A DNA stretch of 43,898 bases. Source: Sulfuricurvum sp. (lineage in GTDB: Bacteria > Campylobacterota > Campylobacteria > Campylobacterales > Sulfurimonadaceae). The position numbers and the translations under genes are program-made. Numbering within the stretch: the first letter of the stretch is position 1; every line of letters starts with the position of its first letter. The stretch spans positions 1-43,898 of the forward strand of contig JAUXYP010000009.1 in NCBI GenBank assembly GCA_030694265.1. The letters run 5' to 3'. The notes under the pieces were generated by a model. It made no database searches, was not told the origin of the DNA, and saw only the letters and a program-made list of their open reading frames with translations. Shown here piece by piece: positions 27,857 to 37,960 of the stretch.

Positions 27857-29457
27857 TAAAATAACCTCTCTAGCATTAATTGCATGGAAACTTTTCCGTT
27901 GAACTCATTCTTATTGACGGTATAACTGCAGCTTAGCTGTTTGTTTTCGGGACACTCCAACACACGCCGAAAAGCGATCAGTTCAATAGTTTTAGTGATT
28001 GTAGACACGGGTCGAAGTTCGAGGCGGCTATGAGATTTGTCGCTTCCGAAAAGTTTGATCTGGACAACGTGTGCGTCGCGCAGTAAAAACCGTGGACGCG
28101 GATTTCCCTCACCGTAAGGCTCAAACTTTTGAAGCAGTTCCAAGAGCTCGAAATTGATGGATTCTGACTCAAGTTCTCCCAATATATCGCTTTGAGGGAT
28201 GAAATCATCGGGATGAATATCCTGAGCTGCTTCGTTTATAAGCGTACGGAATTGCTCAACGTTCGCCAAATCCATAGAGAGCCCTGCGGCCATTTTATGC
28301 CCACCGAATTTTGCCAATAGGTGCTCTTGAGATTTAATTAGAGTATAGAGGTCAACATTGCCGATACTTCGTCCGGACCCCTTTGCAATACCGTTATGGA
28401 TGCTCAATACGATTGCGGGTTTTTGAAAATGGTTTACGAGTCTAGAAGCAACAATCCCGACAACCCCTTCATTCCAATTTTCTCCTGCGACGACGATCAC
28501 TTTATCGCTGGAGCTTACTTCACACATAGCAGAGGTTGTTGTATGCGCTTCGATTTCTTTACGAAGCGCGTTAAGAGAAGTTAGAAGGTCAAATTGATGG
28601 TATGCTTTTTCGGTTGTTTTAGCGGTTAAAAAATCCAGTGCAATAGAAGCATCTTCGAGACGTCCTGCTGAGTTGATACGCGGTGCGATTTGAAAACCGA
28701 TATCTTCCGAAGAGATAGTAGAACGATTGAGAATATCTCGGATGATAATAAAGGGAGGTAGAGAAGAGGTATTCATCATCTCTAAACCCGTTTTGACAAT
28801 CGCACGATTGATTCCAACCAAAGGCATTACATCGGCAATGACCGCCAGTGCCAGAAAAGGAAAAAATTGTCGCATATCAATACTAAGACCAAGCTCTTGC
28901 TTGATAAGACCCATTAGAAGCCAGCCCACTTGCGCTCCGCAAATGTCTTTAAACGGATAGGGGCAATCGCGCTGTTTTGGGTTGACGATGGCATAAACAT
29001 CAGGGAGGATATTTGAGGGAGTATGATGATCGGTGATGATGAGGTCGATACCTCTTGTCTTACATACTTCGGCGGCTTCAATGGCGTTGATTCCATTGTC
29101 CACCGTAAATACCACATTCGCATCAATACGTTCCAGTACTCCTTTGGAAACGCCGTACCCGTCAGTAAAACGATTGGGGATTGTGGCAGTCAATGGATAA
29201 GGGATGAGGTCGAAAAAACGTTTTACAATGGCGGTAGAGGTAACCCCATCTACATCATAATCTCCGACGAGGGCGATTTTTTCACCGTTGCGGATCGCAT
29301 CGGCAATGCGTTTGGCAGCTTTTTGAGCGTCTTTGAGTTTGCTTGGGTGGGGAATATCGGAGAGTTTTTCACTTTGAGCGTTGAAACGCTCGGATAGAAG
29401 GGTACTTAATGTCTCATGGCTGAGCTGTGGTACCTCAAGCAGGATTGGTTTGCTCAA
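27856..29457 (-). CDS. recJ: single-stranded-DNA-specific exonuclease RecJ
   Basis: This 533-residue DHH-family 5'-3' exonuclease serves recombination and mismatch repair. The phosphoesterase motifs are [24 protein letters not shown] and LIITDHHTP. The DHHA1 part contains [21 protein letters not shown] and [11 protein letters not shown]. It starts with TTG inside the last codons of pyrG (23-base overlap), with GAAGG six bases upstream; no ATG fits better. The pyrG-recJ pair is, as I recall, conserved in Campylobacter and Helicobacter. Confidence 0.95.
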   Translation of the reverse strand: MSKPILLEVPQLSHETLSTLLSERFNAQSEKLSDIPHPSKLKDAQKAAKRIADAIRNGEKIALVGDYDVDGVTSTAIVKRFFDLIPYPLTATIPNRFTDGYGVSKGVLERIDANVVFTVDNGINAIEAAEVCKTRGIDLIITDHHTPSNILPDVYAIVNPKQRDCPYPFKDICGAQVGWLLMGLIKQELGLSIDMRQFFPFLALAVIADVMPLVGINRAIVKTGLEMMNTSSLPPFIIIRDILNRSTISSEDIGFQIAPRINSAGRLEDASIALDFLTAKTTEKAYHQFDLLTSLNALRKEIEAHTTTSAMCEVSSSDKVIVVAGENWNEGVVGIVASRLVNHFQKPAIVLSIHNGIAKGSGRSIGNVDLYTLIKSQEHLLAKFGGHKMAAGLSMDLANVEQFRTLINEAAQDIHPDDFIPQSDILGELESESINFELLELLQKFEPYGEGNPRPRFLLRDAHVVQIKLFGSDKSHSRLELRPVSTITKTIELIAFRRVLECPENKQLSCSYTVNKNEFNGKVSMQLMLERLF

Positions 29458-31063
29458 AGGTCGCCTTCACAAATGCAAGGATTGTAGCATTGGGTGTTTG
29501 TAAACGTGAGGTAAACTCTGGGTGAAACTGTACACCCAAAAACCATGGATGTCCCGGTATCTCGACTGCTTCGATCAGGCCGTCAGATTCACCCGTGACA
29601 ACCATACCTGCACGCTCTAAGTCATCGCGATAGGTAGGATTGGCTTCGTAGCGGTGGCGGTGACGTTCAAAAATCATCTTTGCTCCGTTATAGGCAGCAC
29701 GTAAATGGGATCCTTCTTTCGTTTCACACGGGTATTCGCCCAAGCGCATTGTCCCGCCCATAGGGGAACGGTGGGTTCTCAGCTGTTTTTGACCTGATTG
29801 GTCGATAAAATTATCGATCAAATAGATCATAGGATGGGTTGTTTGAGGGTTAAATTCGATGGAGTTGGCATCTTCAAATCCCAAAACATTACGTGCGTAC
29901 TCGACAAGTGAGAGTTGCATTCCCAAACAAATACCGAGATACGGAACGCGATTTTCTCTCGCGTAACGGATGGCTTTGATTTTTCCTTCAACACCACGGT
30001 TTCCAAATCCTCCGGCAACAAGAACAGAATCACAATCGCGCAAGAAAACTTCAGCTCCTTGTTCTTCGATCTTTTCGCTGTCGATCCAGTTGATATTCAC
30101 GCGGGTATCGAGGTGAGCACCTGAATGGATGAGTGCTTCTATCAAAGATTTGTACGACTCTTTGAGCTCCAAGTATTTTCCGACAAAACCGATGGTAACG
30201 CGGTATTTAGGAGAAACAATCTTTTTAACCAAAGTGTCCCATTGTTCCATATCCGGTTTGAGTTCGCCCAATCCAAGCTCTTTAGCAATGGGTGCTAGAA
30301 TATTTTGGTGTAGGAAAGTGAGCGGTATTGCATAAATGGTTGCTGCGTCCAGTGCTTCGATGATGCTGTCAGAAGAAACATCACAGCTAAGCGCCAATTT
30401 TTTCTTGAACGTTTTTGGCAGTTGCTCTTCACTTCGAGCGATAATCATCTGCGGAGTGATACCGATACGGCGTAGCTCTTGGACGGAGTGCTGTGTTGGT
30501 TTGCTTTTGTGCTCACCGGCTGCTTTGATAAACGGGATAAGCGTTACGTGGATGAAAAAAGTTCCCTCCACCTCGTCATCATGCTTCATCATACGGATCG
30601 CTTCCATAAATGGTAACCCTTCGATGTCTCCGACGGTACCGCCCAACTCGACAACGAGAATCTCATGCCCCTCGCCCGCTTTTTTGATACGATCGACGAT
30701 TTCACCCACGATGTGCGGTACAACTTGAATGGTTTGACCTAAGTATCCGCCGGCACGCTCACGCTCGATAACGCTGCTGTAGACTTGTCCGGTGGTAAAA
30801 TTGCTCGTACGCAAAAAGGAAACGTCCAAAAACCGTTCGTAATTCCCTACGTCCAAATCGGTTTCTGCACCGTCTTTGGTGACAAATACTTCACCATGCT
30901 CTAGCGGACTCATTGTTCCTGGATCGACGTTGATGTACGGATCAATTTTGAGCATCCCGACTTTTTTACCGGAATGAGTGAGCAATGCGCCGATACTTGC
31001 AGCAGTGATCCCTTTTCCAAGAGAACTCAGTACGCCGCCGGTTACAAAAATATACTTGGTCAT
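29435..31063 (-). CDS. pyrG: CTP synthase
   Basis: This 542-residue enzyme makes CTP from UTP, ATP and glutamine. The amidoligase domain opens [18 protein letters not shown], with [17 protein letters not shown] after it. The glutaminase domain has the nucleophile in [10 protein letters not shown], and the His-Glu pair in VQFHPEF near the end. I chose the ATG at 31063, preceded by AAGGAA; 20 codons upstream in frame are not part of the family. It heads the six-gene run that ends with aroC. Confidence 0.97.
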   Translation of the reverse strand: MTKYIFVTGGVLSSLGKGITAASIGALLTHSGKKVGMLKIDPYINVDPGTMSPLEHGEVFVTKDGAETDLDVGNYERFLDVSFLRTSNFTTGQVYSSVIERERAGGYLGQTIQVVPHIVGEIVDRIKKAGEGHEILVVELGGTVGDIEGLPFMEAIRMMKHDDEVEGTFFIHVTLIPFIKAAGEHKSKPTQHSVQELRRIGITPQMIIARSEEQLPKTFKKKLALSCDVSSDSIIEALDAATIYAIPLTFLHQNILAPIAKELGLGELKPDMEQWDTLVKKIVSPKYRVTIGFVGKYLELKESYKSLIEALIHSGAHLDTRVNINWIDSEKIEEQGAEVFLRDCDSVLVAGGFGNRGVEGKIKAIRYARENRVPYLGICLGMQLSLVEYARNVLGFEDANSIEFNPQTTHPMIYLIDNFIDQSGQKQLRTHRSPMGGTMRLGEYPCETKEGSHLRAAYNGAKMIFERHRHRYEANPTYRDDLERAGMVVTGESDGLIEAVEIPGHPWFLGVQFHPEFTSRLQTPNATILAFVKATFEQTNPA

Positions 31064-31196
31064 GAGGTATTCCTTCGGGTTATGGATCAAAATTTTGGGT
31101 GAAAATAGGCCAACGGGCCACACGTAACGACTTTGAGAAGCCGTATTTTAAGTAGGCCATTATATACTGTTAAGGCTTATAAAAAGGAAAACATTA

Positions 31197-32807
31197 ATGG
31201 AATCGGCTCTTTATTATCTTACGATTGCACTGGGAATTTCGATTGTCGTCAATCTTATTTTAAAACGATTAGGCGTTTCTCAGATTATCGGCTACATTAT
31301 GACGGGTACCGTGGTAGCGTATAGTTTTGATCTGCGTCATATGGCAGATTCACATACGCTTGCTACGATTGCTGAGTTTGGTGTGGTCTTTTTGATGTTT
31401 ACCATCGGACTGGAAGTCTCGCTACGCCGACTGGCCACGATGAAAACCGATGTGTTTTTTAATGGATTTTTACAGACTACCCTAACTGCAATCGTCATTT
31501 TTGGGGCGTGTTATGGTCTGTTCCATTTTGATTTTGCAACATCGATGATAGTATCCATGTCTCTTTCGCTCTCCTCTACGGCAGTAGTCTTAAGTTATTT
31601 AAAACAGAGCAAGGAGATATCACGTCCTTACGGACAGCGTTCTATGGGAATTCTAATCTATCAGGATTTAGCGGTTATCCCTATCTTGATTTTGATTGGA
31701 TTCTTGAGCGCCGGGACCGATAATATCGGACAAGTCTTGCTGCAAACAACCTTTAGTGCCATTGTGGTTGTCAGCTTGCTGTTTGTTGTGGGAAAGAAGG
31801 TGATGACGTGGTTGCTGCATTTCTCATCCAGCAGCAATGTTGAAGAGCTGTTTATGGGCTCCGTCCTTTTGATAGTTGTCGGAGCGTCGTTGAGTGCGCA
31901 TGCTTTTGGCTTTACCTATTCACTGGGGGCCTTTATCGCGGGTATGATTATTGCCGAGACGCATTATCATAACAAAGTAGAGTCGGATATTGCCCCTTTT
32001 AAAGATTTGCTTCTAGGAACGTTTTTTGTTACGGTAGGGATGAAAATTGATGTCGCTTTTTTTGTAGCGCATATTGGAGAAATTCTCGGGTTGCTGATTA
32101 TTATTTTACTGATAAAAGCGGCCATTATTTTTGGAGTAGTCCGTATTTATTCCAAAGGAAAAACAGCATTCAAGACGGCCATTGCCCTTTCTCAGGTTGG
32201 GGAGTTTTCGTTTGCTATTTTTGCCCTTGCCGGGAATAATAAGATTTTGGAACCCCAATTAGTTCAGATGCTGGTTTTGATTACAGTACTCTCCATTGTG
32301 GCAACACCCTTTATTCTTTCAAAAGTGAGCGTGATTGCAGGATTCTTTTTTAAAGAGACGAGCATGACGGAAGATTTTGACTCTCTTTCGGTATACAGTA
32401 ACCATGTTATTGTGTGCGGATACGGCATAGTGGGAAAGTTTGTGGTCAAAGCTTTACGATTGGAAAAGGTTAAATACATCATTGTGGACAACAGTTATAA
32501 GCACGTTCAAGAGGCCCTTGCCGACGGTGAAAAAGCCTATTATGGAGATATGTCTAAAATTTCGATCTTAGACAAACTGCACATTCAAGATGCGATCAGT
32601 GTTATTGTGACGCTCGATAACTTGGCAAAAAAACGGCTGATCTGTGAGAGTATACTAAACTACGCTCCTCAGGTTAAGGTCGTTGTCAAAGTAGTGAGTA
32701 TAGAAGAAAAGAGAGAACTTAGAGGACTTCCGATCACAGTAACGGTGGATGGAAAAAAAGAAGTCGCAAGTAGACTGGTATCTGAAGCGTTGCATTGTGA
32801 TTTATAA
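31197..32807 (+). CDS. Kef-type cation:proton antiporter (CPA2) with TrkA-N domain
   Basis: This 536-residue membrane protein has about twelve helices (1-385) of the Na_H_Exchanger/CPA2 family, including FGVVFLMFTIGLEVS and LSLSSTAVVLSYL, and GAFIAGMIIAET further on. A cytoplasmic RCK/TrkA-N domain (about 400-536) has the Rossmann start VIVCGYGIVGKFV. It probably exchanges K+ or Na+ for H+, with NAD(H) or another ligand gating it. It diverges from pyrG over 133 bases and is convergent with pyrE. TATACT about 30 bases before the ATG could be its -10. Confidence 0.9.
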   Translation: MESALYYLTIALGISIVVNLILKRLGVSQIIGYIMTGTVVAYSFDLRHMADSHTLATIAEFGVVFLMFTIGLEVSLRRLATMKTDVFFNGFLQTTLTAIVIFGACYGLFHFDFATSMIVSMSLSLSSTAVVLSYLKQSKEISRPYGQRSMGILIYQDLAVIPILILIGFLSAGTDNIGQVLLQTTFSAIVVVSLLFVVGKKVMTWLLHFSSSSNVEELFMGSVLLIVVGASLSAHAFGFTYSLGAFIAGMIIAETHYHNKVESDIAPFKDLLLGTFFVTVGMKIDVAFFVAHIGEILGLLIIILLIKAAIIFGVVRIYSKGKTAFKTAIALSQVGEFSFAIFALAGNNKILEPQLVQMLVLITVLSIVATPFILSKVSVIAGFFFKETSMTEDFDSLSVYSNHVIVCGYGIVGKFVVKALRLEKVKYIIVDNSYKHVQEALADGEKAYYGDMSKISILDKLHIQDAISVIVTLDNLAKKRLICESILNYAPQVKVVVKVVSIEEKRELRGLPITVTVDGKKEVASRLVSEALHCDL

Positions 32808-32820
32808 TTGAGGGTACGTT

Positions 32821-32837
32821 GCACTTTTTACAAGTGC
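32821..32837. terminator. weak hairpin between antiporter gene and pyrE
   Basis: GCACTT-TTTAC-AAGTGC forms a perfect 6-bp stem in the 43-base convergent spacer. No T-run follows on either strand, so it is at best a weak bidirectional terminator or an mRNA-end stabiliser. Confidence 0.3.
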
Positions 32838-32850
32838 TCCATACAATAAG

Positions 32851-33459
32851 TTAGTTTCCTCTTGACCCTGGTTTGATCGCTTCTGATCCGCCTTGACACA
32901 ACGGACAGTTATCGGGTGCATACATTTCAAAATCAAAATCAGCAAGTGCGAAAAGTGGTTGATTCTCTGGTAGAGAACAGCTTTCCTTACGATTCAGAGT
33001 ACTCCCGCCACGTTTGCAAAATCCGCGGTTGGCCAATGCGGCAAAGGCGACTACTTCTCCGCCAAGCGCTTCGATAGCACGTGCCGCTTCCAGCGCTGAA
33101 CCACCGGTAGTAATAATGTCTTCACACACAAGGACACGCTCACCCGGCTTGATTTCAAATCCACGACGTATTTGCATCTCGCCGTTAACACGTTCAGCAA
33201 AAATAGAGCGTTTATCCAATGCGGTTGCGAGGGCAAATCCGGCGATAAGACCGCCCAGTGCAGGGGCACATACGGTATCGATTTGCAGTCCGCTTGCGTT
33301 GATCTGTACCGCAAGAGCATCCGCCAACAGCTTGGCTGTTTTAGGATCCTCAAGGACTTTTGCTGATTGAAGATAATATTGTGAGTGGTTGCCGGAACTG
33401 AGCTTAAAATGCCCCTCTAGAAGAGCATTGGCATTCATATAAATTGATTTGACGTCCAT
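32851..33459 (-). CDS. pyrE: orotate phosphoribosyltransferase
   Basis: This 202-residue enzyme joins orotate and PRPP to give OMP in pyrimidine synthesis. The PRPP-binding signature is [18 protein letters not shown] (about 108-125), with the earlier [14 protein letters not shown] and [12 protein letters not shown] blocks. A C-terminal CPLCQGG extension is common in the long PyrE type. It is third in the operon secG-frr-pyrE, which I recall in the same order in C. jejuni. Confidence 0.95.
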   Translation of the reverse strand: MDVKSIYMNANALLEGHFKLSSGNHSQYYLQSAKVLEDPKTAKLLADALAVQINASGLQIDTVCAPALGGLIAGFALATALDKRSIFAERVNGEMQIRRGFEIKPGERVLVCEDIITTGGSALEAARAIEALGGEVVAFAALANRGFCKRGGSTLNRKESCSLPENQPLFALADFDFEMYAPDNCPLCQGGSEAIKPGSRGN

Positions 33460-33461
33460 GA

Positions 33462-34019
33462 CTATACCGTTAGGATTTCTTGCTCTTTATTTTTGAGCAA
33501 TTCATCCATCTTTGTGATGTATTTATCGGTAATTTTTTGCACTTTGTCTTGAGCAGCTTTGGACTCATCGGCCGTAATTGCTTTGTCTTTTTCGAGCACT
33601 TTGATTTTATCATTGGCTTTTTTACGGTCATTACGAACAGCAACTTTGGCATTTTCTGCCATTGTTTTCGCTTTTTTAGCCGTATCTTGACGCTGATCCA
33701 CGGTCATCGGAGGAAAGAAAAGTTTGATTTCTGCTCCGTTATTATTTGGATTTACGCCGATATCCGCTTTCATAATCGCTTTTTCAATAACCGACAACAT
33801 TGATTTTTCCCATGGGGAAATGGTAATCGTTGTTGCATCGGTTGCCAAGACGCTTCCTGCTTGCTCGATTGGAATCATCGAGCCGTAGCTTTCTACACGA
33901 ATATTGTCGAGCATTTTAGTGGTTACTCGTCCGGTACGGAGTGTGCGAAAATCACTGAGTAAGTGATCTGCCCCTCCTTGCATTTGTTCTTCACAAAATT
34001 GATAGATTTCGTTTAGCAT
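33462..34019 (-). CDS. frr: ribosome recycling factor
   Basis: This 185-residue factor splits post-termination ribosomes together with EF-G. The sequence is all helix with the typical [17 protein letters not shown] near the N-terminus, and the domain II segment [19 protein letters not shown], then [16 protein letters not shown]. Length equals the family norm. It lies two bases upstream of pyrE and 15 downstream of secG. Confidence 0.97.
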   Translation of the reverse strand: MLNEIYQFCEEQMQGGADHLLSDFRTLRTGRVTTKMLDNIRVESYGSMIPIEQAGSVLATDATTITISPWEKSMLSVIEKAIMKADIGVNPNNNGAEIKLFFPPMTVDQRQDTAKKAKTMAENAKVAVRNDRKKANDKIKVLEKDKAITADESKAAQDKVQKITDKYITKMDELLKNKEQEILTV

Positions 34020-34034
34020 AAATGTCCCTTTCGT

Positions 34035-34352
34035 TTATTTGGTAGTATTAGCGTCATTGACGACATTGATTGTCGGTGCGCTGATGTCTGTTTTGTCCAA
34101 CATGGAGTCAACAACAGAGGCGTTTTTTTGCTGAGCGTAGAAATAGCCCAAAGCAACAGTGTTAACCACAAACGTAAATCCGAGAAAAAAAGTGACCTTA
34201 GCTAAAAAGCTGGCAGGTCCTTTTGCTCCAAATACCGATTCATTTGAACCGCTGTAGGCACCAAGACCGATGCTTGAGCTTTTTTGTAAAAGTACGGCGA
34301 TGACGATCATCACCACGAGTACGATTTGCACGATGAGCAGAATGCCTGTCAT
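34035..34352 (-). CDS. secG: SecG subunit of the Sec translocase
   Basis: This 105-residue membrane protein has two helices (about 3-22 and 53-72) joined by the SecG loop LLQKSSSIGLGAYSGSNESVFGAKG, read in parts LLQKSSSIGLG and FGAKGPASFLAK. It assists SecYE in protein export. The C-terminal tail of about 30 residues is polar, as in other Campylobacterota. It is the first gene of secG-frr-pyrE. Confidence 0.94.
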   Translation of the reverse strand: MTGILLIVQIVLVVMIVIAVLLQKSSSIGLGAYSGSNESVFGAKGPASFLAKVTFFLGFTFVVNTVALGYFYAQQKNASVVDSMLDKTDISAPTINVVNDANTTK

Positions 34353-34409
34353 TATGAGTCCTTATATAGTGTAAAAGTTCGCGATTATAGCACAGTGTAC
34401 ATGAGGCCC

Positions 34410-35807
34410 TTATGAAAGGAGAAGCAAAAGACCCACGATGAGCATTATGCTCACCCCTAAAATATCGATGTATCGCAGGAGGTTCTCCCCTTTTGTAGAA
34501 CTTTTTTTGCGTAATGCAGTACCCAGTGCGGCGGTGATCGCAATCGTCAGCCCCATCCCCAGACTCATCACAACAGCACTCAGTGCCCCAAGCCAAAACA
34601 TCCCCATGGAGATGGCGAACAAAAAGACAACTACCGTTCCGGGGCATGGAACAATCCCTGCCCCCAAAATCAGTATTAAGTCAGTGGAGTTGCTGGTTGT
34701 TTTACAGCTATGACATCCGCAGCTGCTTAGATGAGGGGCTGTTGCACTGAAGTTCATCACAGGTTTTTTTGGACGGTAAAATTGCCATTTTTGACGAGAG
34801 AGATACAATGCTATACCCAAAATCACCAATCCGCTAAATTTGGTCATATACAGCGATACGTCACTGATGGTTTGCGAAAACATCGTATGAACAAACCAAT
34901 ACAAAATCATCGTAAGGGCAAAAGCGCTGATTACATGTGTGGCGGCGATCATGAGCGCGACCGCCATACCGCGCGTGTAACTGCGTTCATTGGTGCTAAA
35001 ATAAGTAGCGACCAGCGTTTTACCGTGTCCCGGCCCCGCAGCATGAGCGATGCCGTACAGCAGTGAGAAGAGTAAAATCGCACCGATGGTTTCCAGGCTT
35101 GGGTGTTCTTGAGCTTCTACCAATGCTCCATGTATCTTTTCGGTGATGGTACGCAGGCTTTGGCTAAATCCATCTTGATTGGCTCTGTTTTGAACATTAC
35201 CTCCCAGTGGAGAGGCTAGTGCGATGGCTTTGGGACGGATGAAGATGTCCAGGAGTTTTTGGGCAGGTTGCGTATTTTTGAGTGCGAGCAGTTTGACGTT
35301 CATTTGTGCCGATTGGGGAGGATTGAGGTAGACCCTTTTTTCATTTAGGTGATAGATAATTCCATTATTGTACGCGGCATTAGTATCGTAAGCGATACGT
35401 AAATGAGCCGCTTGCTTGAGGGGTTCGTTCATGGGGATGGTGAATTGGTAAATGACAAGTCCCTTTTCTTGTCGAACGGTAAAGTTTTTGAGTTCTTTGA
35501 GCCATATATCTCGGTTATTGATTTGTGTGCGGATAAAAAATCCCACCTCTTTCATCGCATAGATTGCCTTGTATACTTCGTATTTTTCGCCAGTTTCAAA
35601 TTGACCGTTGCGATTGAGGTCAAAATCCCCTAGTACCATTTGAGAGAACATGGGGTCAAGTGTCCATTCTATATCGACTGAGGTGAGGGTGTTTTTTGAG
35701 ATATTGAGATGCACATCGGTGAGAACTTTGATATCACCGTAACTGCACGCCAAGCATCCCCAGCTAAGGGTTACCCAAGAAGAAAGTAAAATTATAAATC
35801 GAAGCAT
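34410..35807 (-). CDS. ZevA-ZevB-like fusion: DUF1007 domain plus NicO-family transporter
   Basis: A single chain of about 465 residues. A signal-like N-terminus is followed by a periplasmic DUF1007 domain (about 25-190), recognisable from SVDIEWTLDPMFSQMVLGDFD and DLNRNGQFETGE. A NicO/RcnA-type membrane domain (about 225-465) has AHAAGPGHGKTLVATYF, a Cys/His loop SSCGCHSCK and GIVPCPGTVVVFL. In Haemophilus the separate proteins ZevA and ZevB are needed for zinc uptake; here they are fused. The usual HPH metal motif at the DUF1007 start is absent, and CLACSYGD stands there instead. It overlaps the Fur-family gene upstream. Zinc transport is inferred from this locus; nickel or cobalt is the alternative. 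Confidence 0.82.
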   Translation of the reverse strand: MLRFIILLSSWVTLSWGCLACSYGDIKVLTDVHLNISKNTLTSVDIEWTLDPMFSQMVLGDFDLNRNGQFETGEKYEVYKAIYAMKEVGFFIRTQINNRDIWLKELKNFTVRQEKGLVIYQFTIPMNEPLKQAAHLRIAYDTNAAYNNGIIYHLNEKRVYLNPPQSAQMNVKLLALKNTQPAQKLLDIFIRPKAIALASPLGGNVQNRANQDGFSQSLRTITEKIHGALVEAQEHPSLETIGAILLFSLLYGIAHAAGPGHGKTLVATYFSTNERSYTRGMAVALMIAATHVISAFALTMILYWFVHTMFSQTISDVSLYMTKFSGLVILGIALYLSRQKWQFYRPKKPVMNFSATAPHLSSCGCHSCKTTSNSTDLILILGAGIVPCPGTVVVFLFAISMGMFWLGALSAVVMSLGMGLTIAITAALGTALRKKSSTKGENLLRYIDILGVSIMLIVGLLLLLS

Positions 35808-36163
35808 TGGGGGCATTGTCCTTTATAGGTGATAGAATTAATACGATAGCCACTAAGCTTTGGAATGGGCGCCTCATCCAGACAGGTTATAGTGTGGCAT
35901 TGTTGGCAAATAAAATGAGGATGTTGTTTTTCGCTAAGCTCAAAATAGCGTTTCCCCTCATCGGATTCGATTCCTTGGATGATATCAGCCGCCTCAAACG
36001 TTTGCATGTTTCGATAAAACGTACTTTTGTCAATCGTAGTGTCAAGTAATGCGTATTCTTCAAAGCTTATCGGATGTCCTTGGGAGGAGAAAATCGACAG
36101 TATTTTTTTTCGGGGTGTTGTGAGCCGTAATCCATTGGTGGTTATTTTTTCATTGGGCGTCAT
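35792..36163 (-). CDS. zur: Fur-family metal regulator, probably Zur
   Basis: This 123-residue winged-helix repressor has a DNA-binding domain (about 10-78), with LRLTTPRKKILSIF and STFYRNMQTF. The C-terminal part carries HPHFICQQCHTITC (His and Cys metal ligands) and structural zinc cysteines Cys86, Cys89, Cys117 and Cys120. It is divergent from znuA and coupled to the ZevAB-like gene, so Zur is more likely than Fur or PerR. AGGAG lies ten bases before the ATG. It probably represses both directions through the palindrome at 36195-36209. Confidence 0.8.
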   Translation of the reverse strand: MTPNEKITTNGLRLTTPRKKILSIFSSQGHPISFEEYALLDTTIDKSTFYRNMQTFEAADIIQGIESDEGKRYFELSEKQHPHFICQQCHTITCLDEAPIPKLSGYRINSITYKGQCPQCFDL

Positions 36164-36194
36164 TATAAATCAACTCCTTGGATTTAAGCTTATC

Positions 36195-36209
36195 TGCAAC
36201 TTAGTTGCA
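36195..36209. promoter_or_regulatory. candidate Zur operator (perfect palindrome)
   Basis: TGCAAC-TTA-GTTGCA is a perfect 15-base dyad in the 83-base spacer between the divergent zur and znuA genes, 32 bases upstream of the zur ATG and 37 upstream of the znuA ATG. Fur-family operators are AT-rich dyads of this size, and the position allows control of both promoters. Confidence 0.6.
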
Positions 36210-36246
36210 TTAGAATGTTACCAAAGTTATTCTTGAGGAAACTGAA

Positions 36247-37200
36247 ATGATGAATACAAAGCGTTTGATAATGGTTGGATGTGTTATTGCCGCAGCGATA
36301 GTCACAGCCGTTTTTATGGGGACAAAAGCACAGCCGATGAAAAAAGAAAGCACTAATCCAATGGTCATTGTAAGTACATTTTCTCTTTATGAAGCAGCTC
36401 ATGAAGTCGGTGGAGATTTGATTGATGTAGAAGCAATCGTTCCGCTTGGAAGTGATCCGCATATGTTTTCCCCTAATCCAAAGCAGGTAGCTGAGATTTC
36501 AACATCGTCTCTTTTTGTTTACAATGGGGCAGGATTTGAAACATGGGCAGAAAACATGAAAAAAACATTGCCCTCAACAACACACGTTATTGATATGAGT
36601 CAGTATGTAACGTTACGCGTAAGCCAAGAGGATGCTCACGAGAATCACGAAGAACATGCGCACCATCATGGTGCAAACGATCCCCATTATTGGCTCGATA
36701 TAGATAATATGATAAAAATGGTCAAAACGCTGGAAGTAGAATTTTCTAAATTAGTCCCTGTAAAAGAGTCACAATTTCATAAAAACGCGACCGCATATCT
36801 CTCTAAATTAGAAGCGTTAAAAATAGACTATACGATGGGACTTTCTGAGTGCAAAAATCGTACGCTGATAACCAATCACGATGCGTTTGGGTATTTGGCG
36901 CATGCAAATAATTTGAAAAATATTTCGATCATCGGACTTTCCTCGGACGAGCAGCCCAGTGCAAAAATAATTTCAGAGGTGATTGCTTTGGTCAAAGAGC
37001 ATGGGATTAAAACGATTTTTTTTGAAGAGATGATCAATGACAATGTCGCTCACACTATTGCTCGTGAGACAGGGGCAACAGCACAGCCCCTTCAACCTCT
37101 TGAGAATATTAGCGAAGATGAGTTAAAATCGCATCAAACATACGAGTCTATAATGCGCGCTAATTTAGCAAAATTGACCGAAGCGATGGAGTGTCATTGA
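36247..37200 (+). CDS. znuA: zinc ABC transporter substrate-binding protein
   Basis: A 317-residue cluster A-I (ZnuA-type) binding protein. A signal or anchor segment (about 8-25) precedes the mature domain. Metal ligands are likely the His in SDPHMFSP (72), the His in DPHYWLD (147), the His in TNHDAFGYLA and an acidic residue in FFEEM. A histidine-rich loop, HENHEEHAHHH (131-141), is the hallmark of zinc rather than manganese binding. GAGGAA precedes the ATG by six bases. It overlaps znuC by ten bases. Expression is expected to rise when zinc is scarce. Confidence 0.93.
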   Translation: MMNTKRLIMVGCVIAAAIVTAVFMGTKAQPMKKESTNPMVIVSTFSLYEAAHEVGGDLIDVEAIVPLGSDPHMFSPNPKQVAEISTSSLFVYNGAGFETWAENMKKTLPSTTHVIDMSQYVTLRVSQEDAHENHEEHAHHHGANDPHYWLDIDNMIKMVKTLEVEFSKLVPVKESQFHKNATAYLSKLEALKIDYTMGLSECKNRTLITNHDAFGYLAHANNLKNISIIGLSSDEQPSAKIISEVIALVKEHGIKTIFFEEMINDNVAHTIARETGATAQPLQPLENISEDELKSHQTYESIMRANLAKLTEAMECH

Positions 37201-37952
37201 AATTTTTCCCGAGCCTTTTTGAGTTTCACAATGTCAGCTTTTCCGTAAGAGGCAATGAAATTTTGAAATCAGTTAATTGTACGGTATTAAAGGGAGAGTA
37301 CTGCGCCATAATCGGACCAAATGGCGGCGGGAAAACAACACTTATCCGATTGTTGATGGGACTCGATAAGCCGACCGCAGGAACAATCAAGCTGTTTGGC
37401 GTAGAACAGAATAAATTTAAAGCATGGCATAAAATCGGCTATGTCCCTCAGCGCTCAGCTCTTGTAGATGCCAACTTTCCCGCAACCGTGAGAGAAGTAG
37501 TTGCCATGGGACGTTATGCGCTTCGGGGGGTATTTAGTTTTGAATCCGCAGAGGATCGCCATATCATTGAAGAGTCCATGGAACAAATGGGGGTAAGTGA
37601 CCTATGTGATCGATTGATCGGTCATCTCTCAGGAGGGCAGCGTCAGCGGGTCATGATCGCACGTGCATTGGCCTCTCATCCCGAAGTTTTGATTGTCGAT
37701 GAACCCAATACAGGAGTTGATGTAGAATCTCAGCACCGCTTTTACGAATTACTTCGTTCATTGCACAAAACCAGAGGGATCAGTATTTTGTTTATTACCC
37801 ATGACGTCGGTGTTATTGCCGAGGATATCTCCAAACTCTTTTTTGTAAACCAGACGCTGTTGGTTTCCCAAACACCTCAAGAGATGGTACGATGTGAGGA
37901 GATCAGCCGATTGTACGGCAACCCTTCTCACGTTGTATGCCACAACCATTAG
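37191..37952 (+). CDS. znuC: zinc ABC transporter ATP-binding protein
   Basis: This 253-residue ATPase powers the ZnuB permease. Walker A is GPNGGGKTTL near residue 42, the Q-loop follows in VPQRSAL, the ABC signature is LSGGQRQR and Walker B is VLIVDEPNTGVD. The start is a GTG that overlaps the last codons of znuA, so translation is coupled. A TTG two codons later is the alternative start. Confidence 0.94.
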   Translation: MSLKFFPSLFEFHNVSFSVRGNEILKSVNCTVLKGEYCAIIGPNGGGKTTLIRLLMGLDKPTAGTIKLFGVEQNKFKAWHKIGYVPQRSALVDANFPATVREVVAMGRYALRGVFSFESAEDRHIIEESMEQMGVSDLCDRLIGHLSGGQRQRVMIARALASHPEVLIVDEPNTGVDVESQHRFYELLRSLHKTRGISILFITHDVGVIAEDISKLFFVNQTLLVSQTPQEMVRCEEISRLYGNPSHVVCHNH

Positions 37953-37960
37953 GGGCTTTG

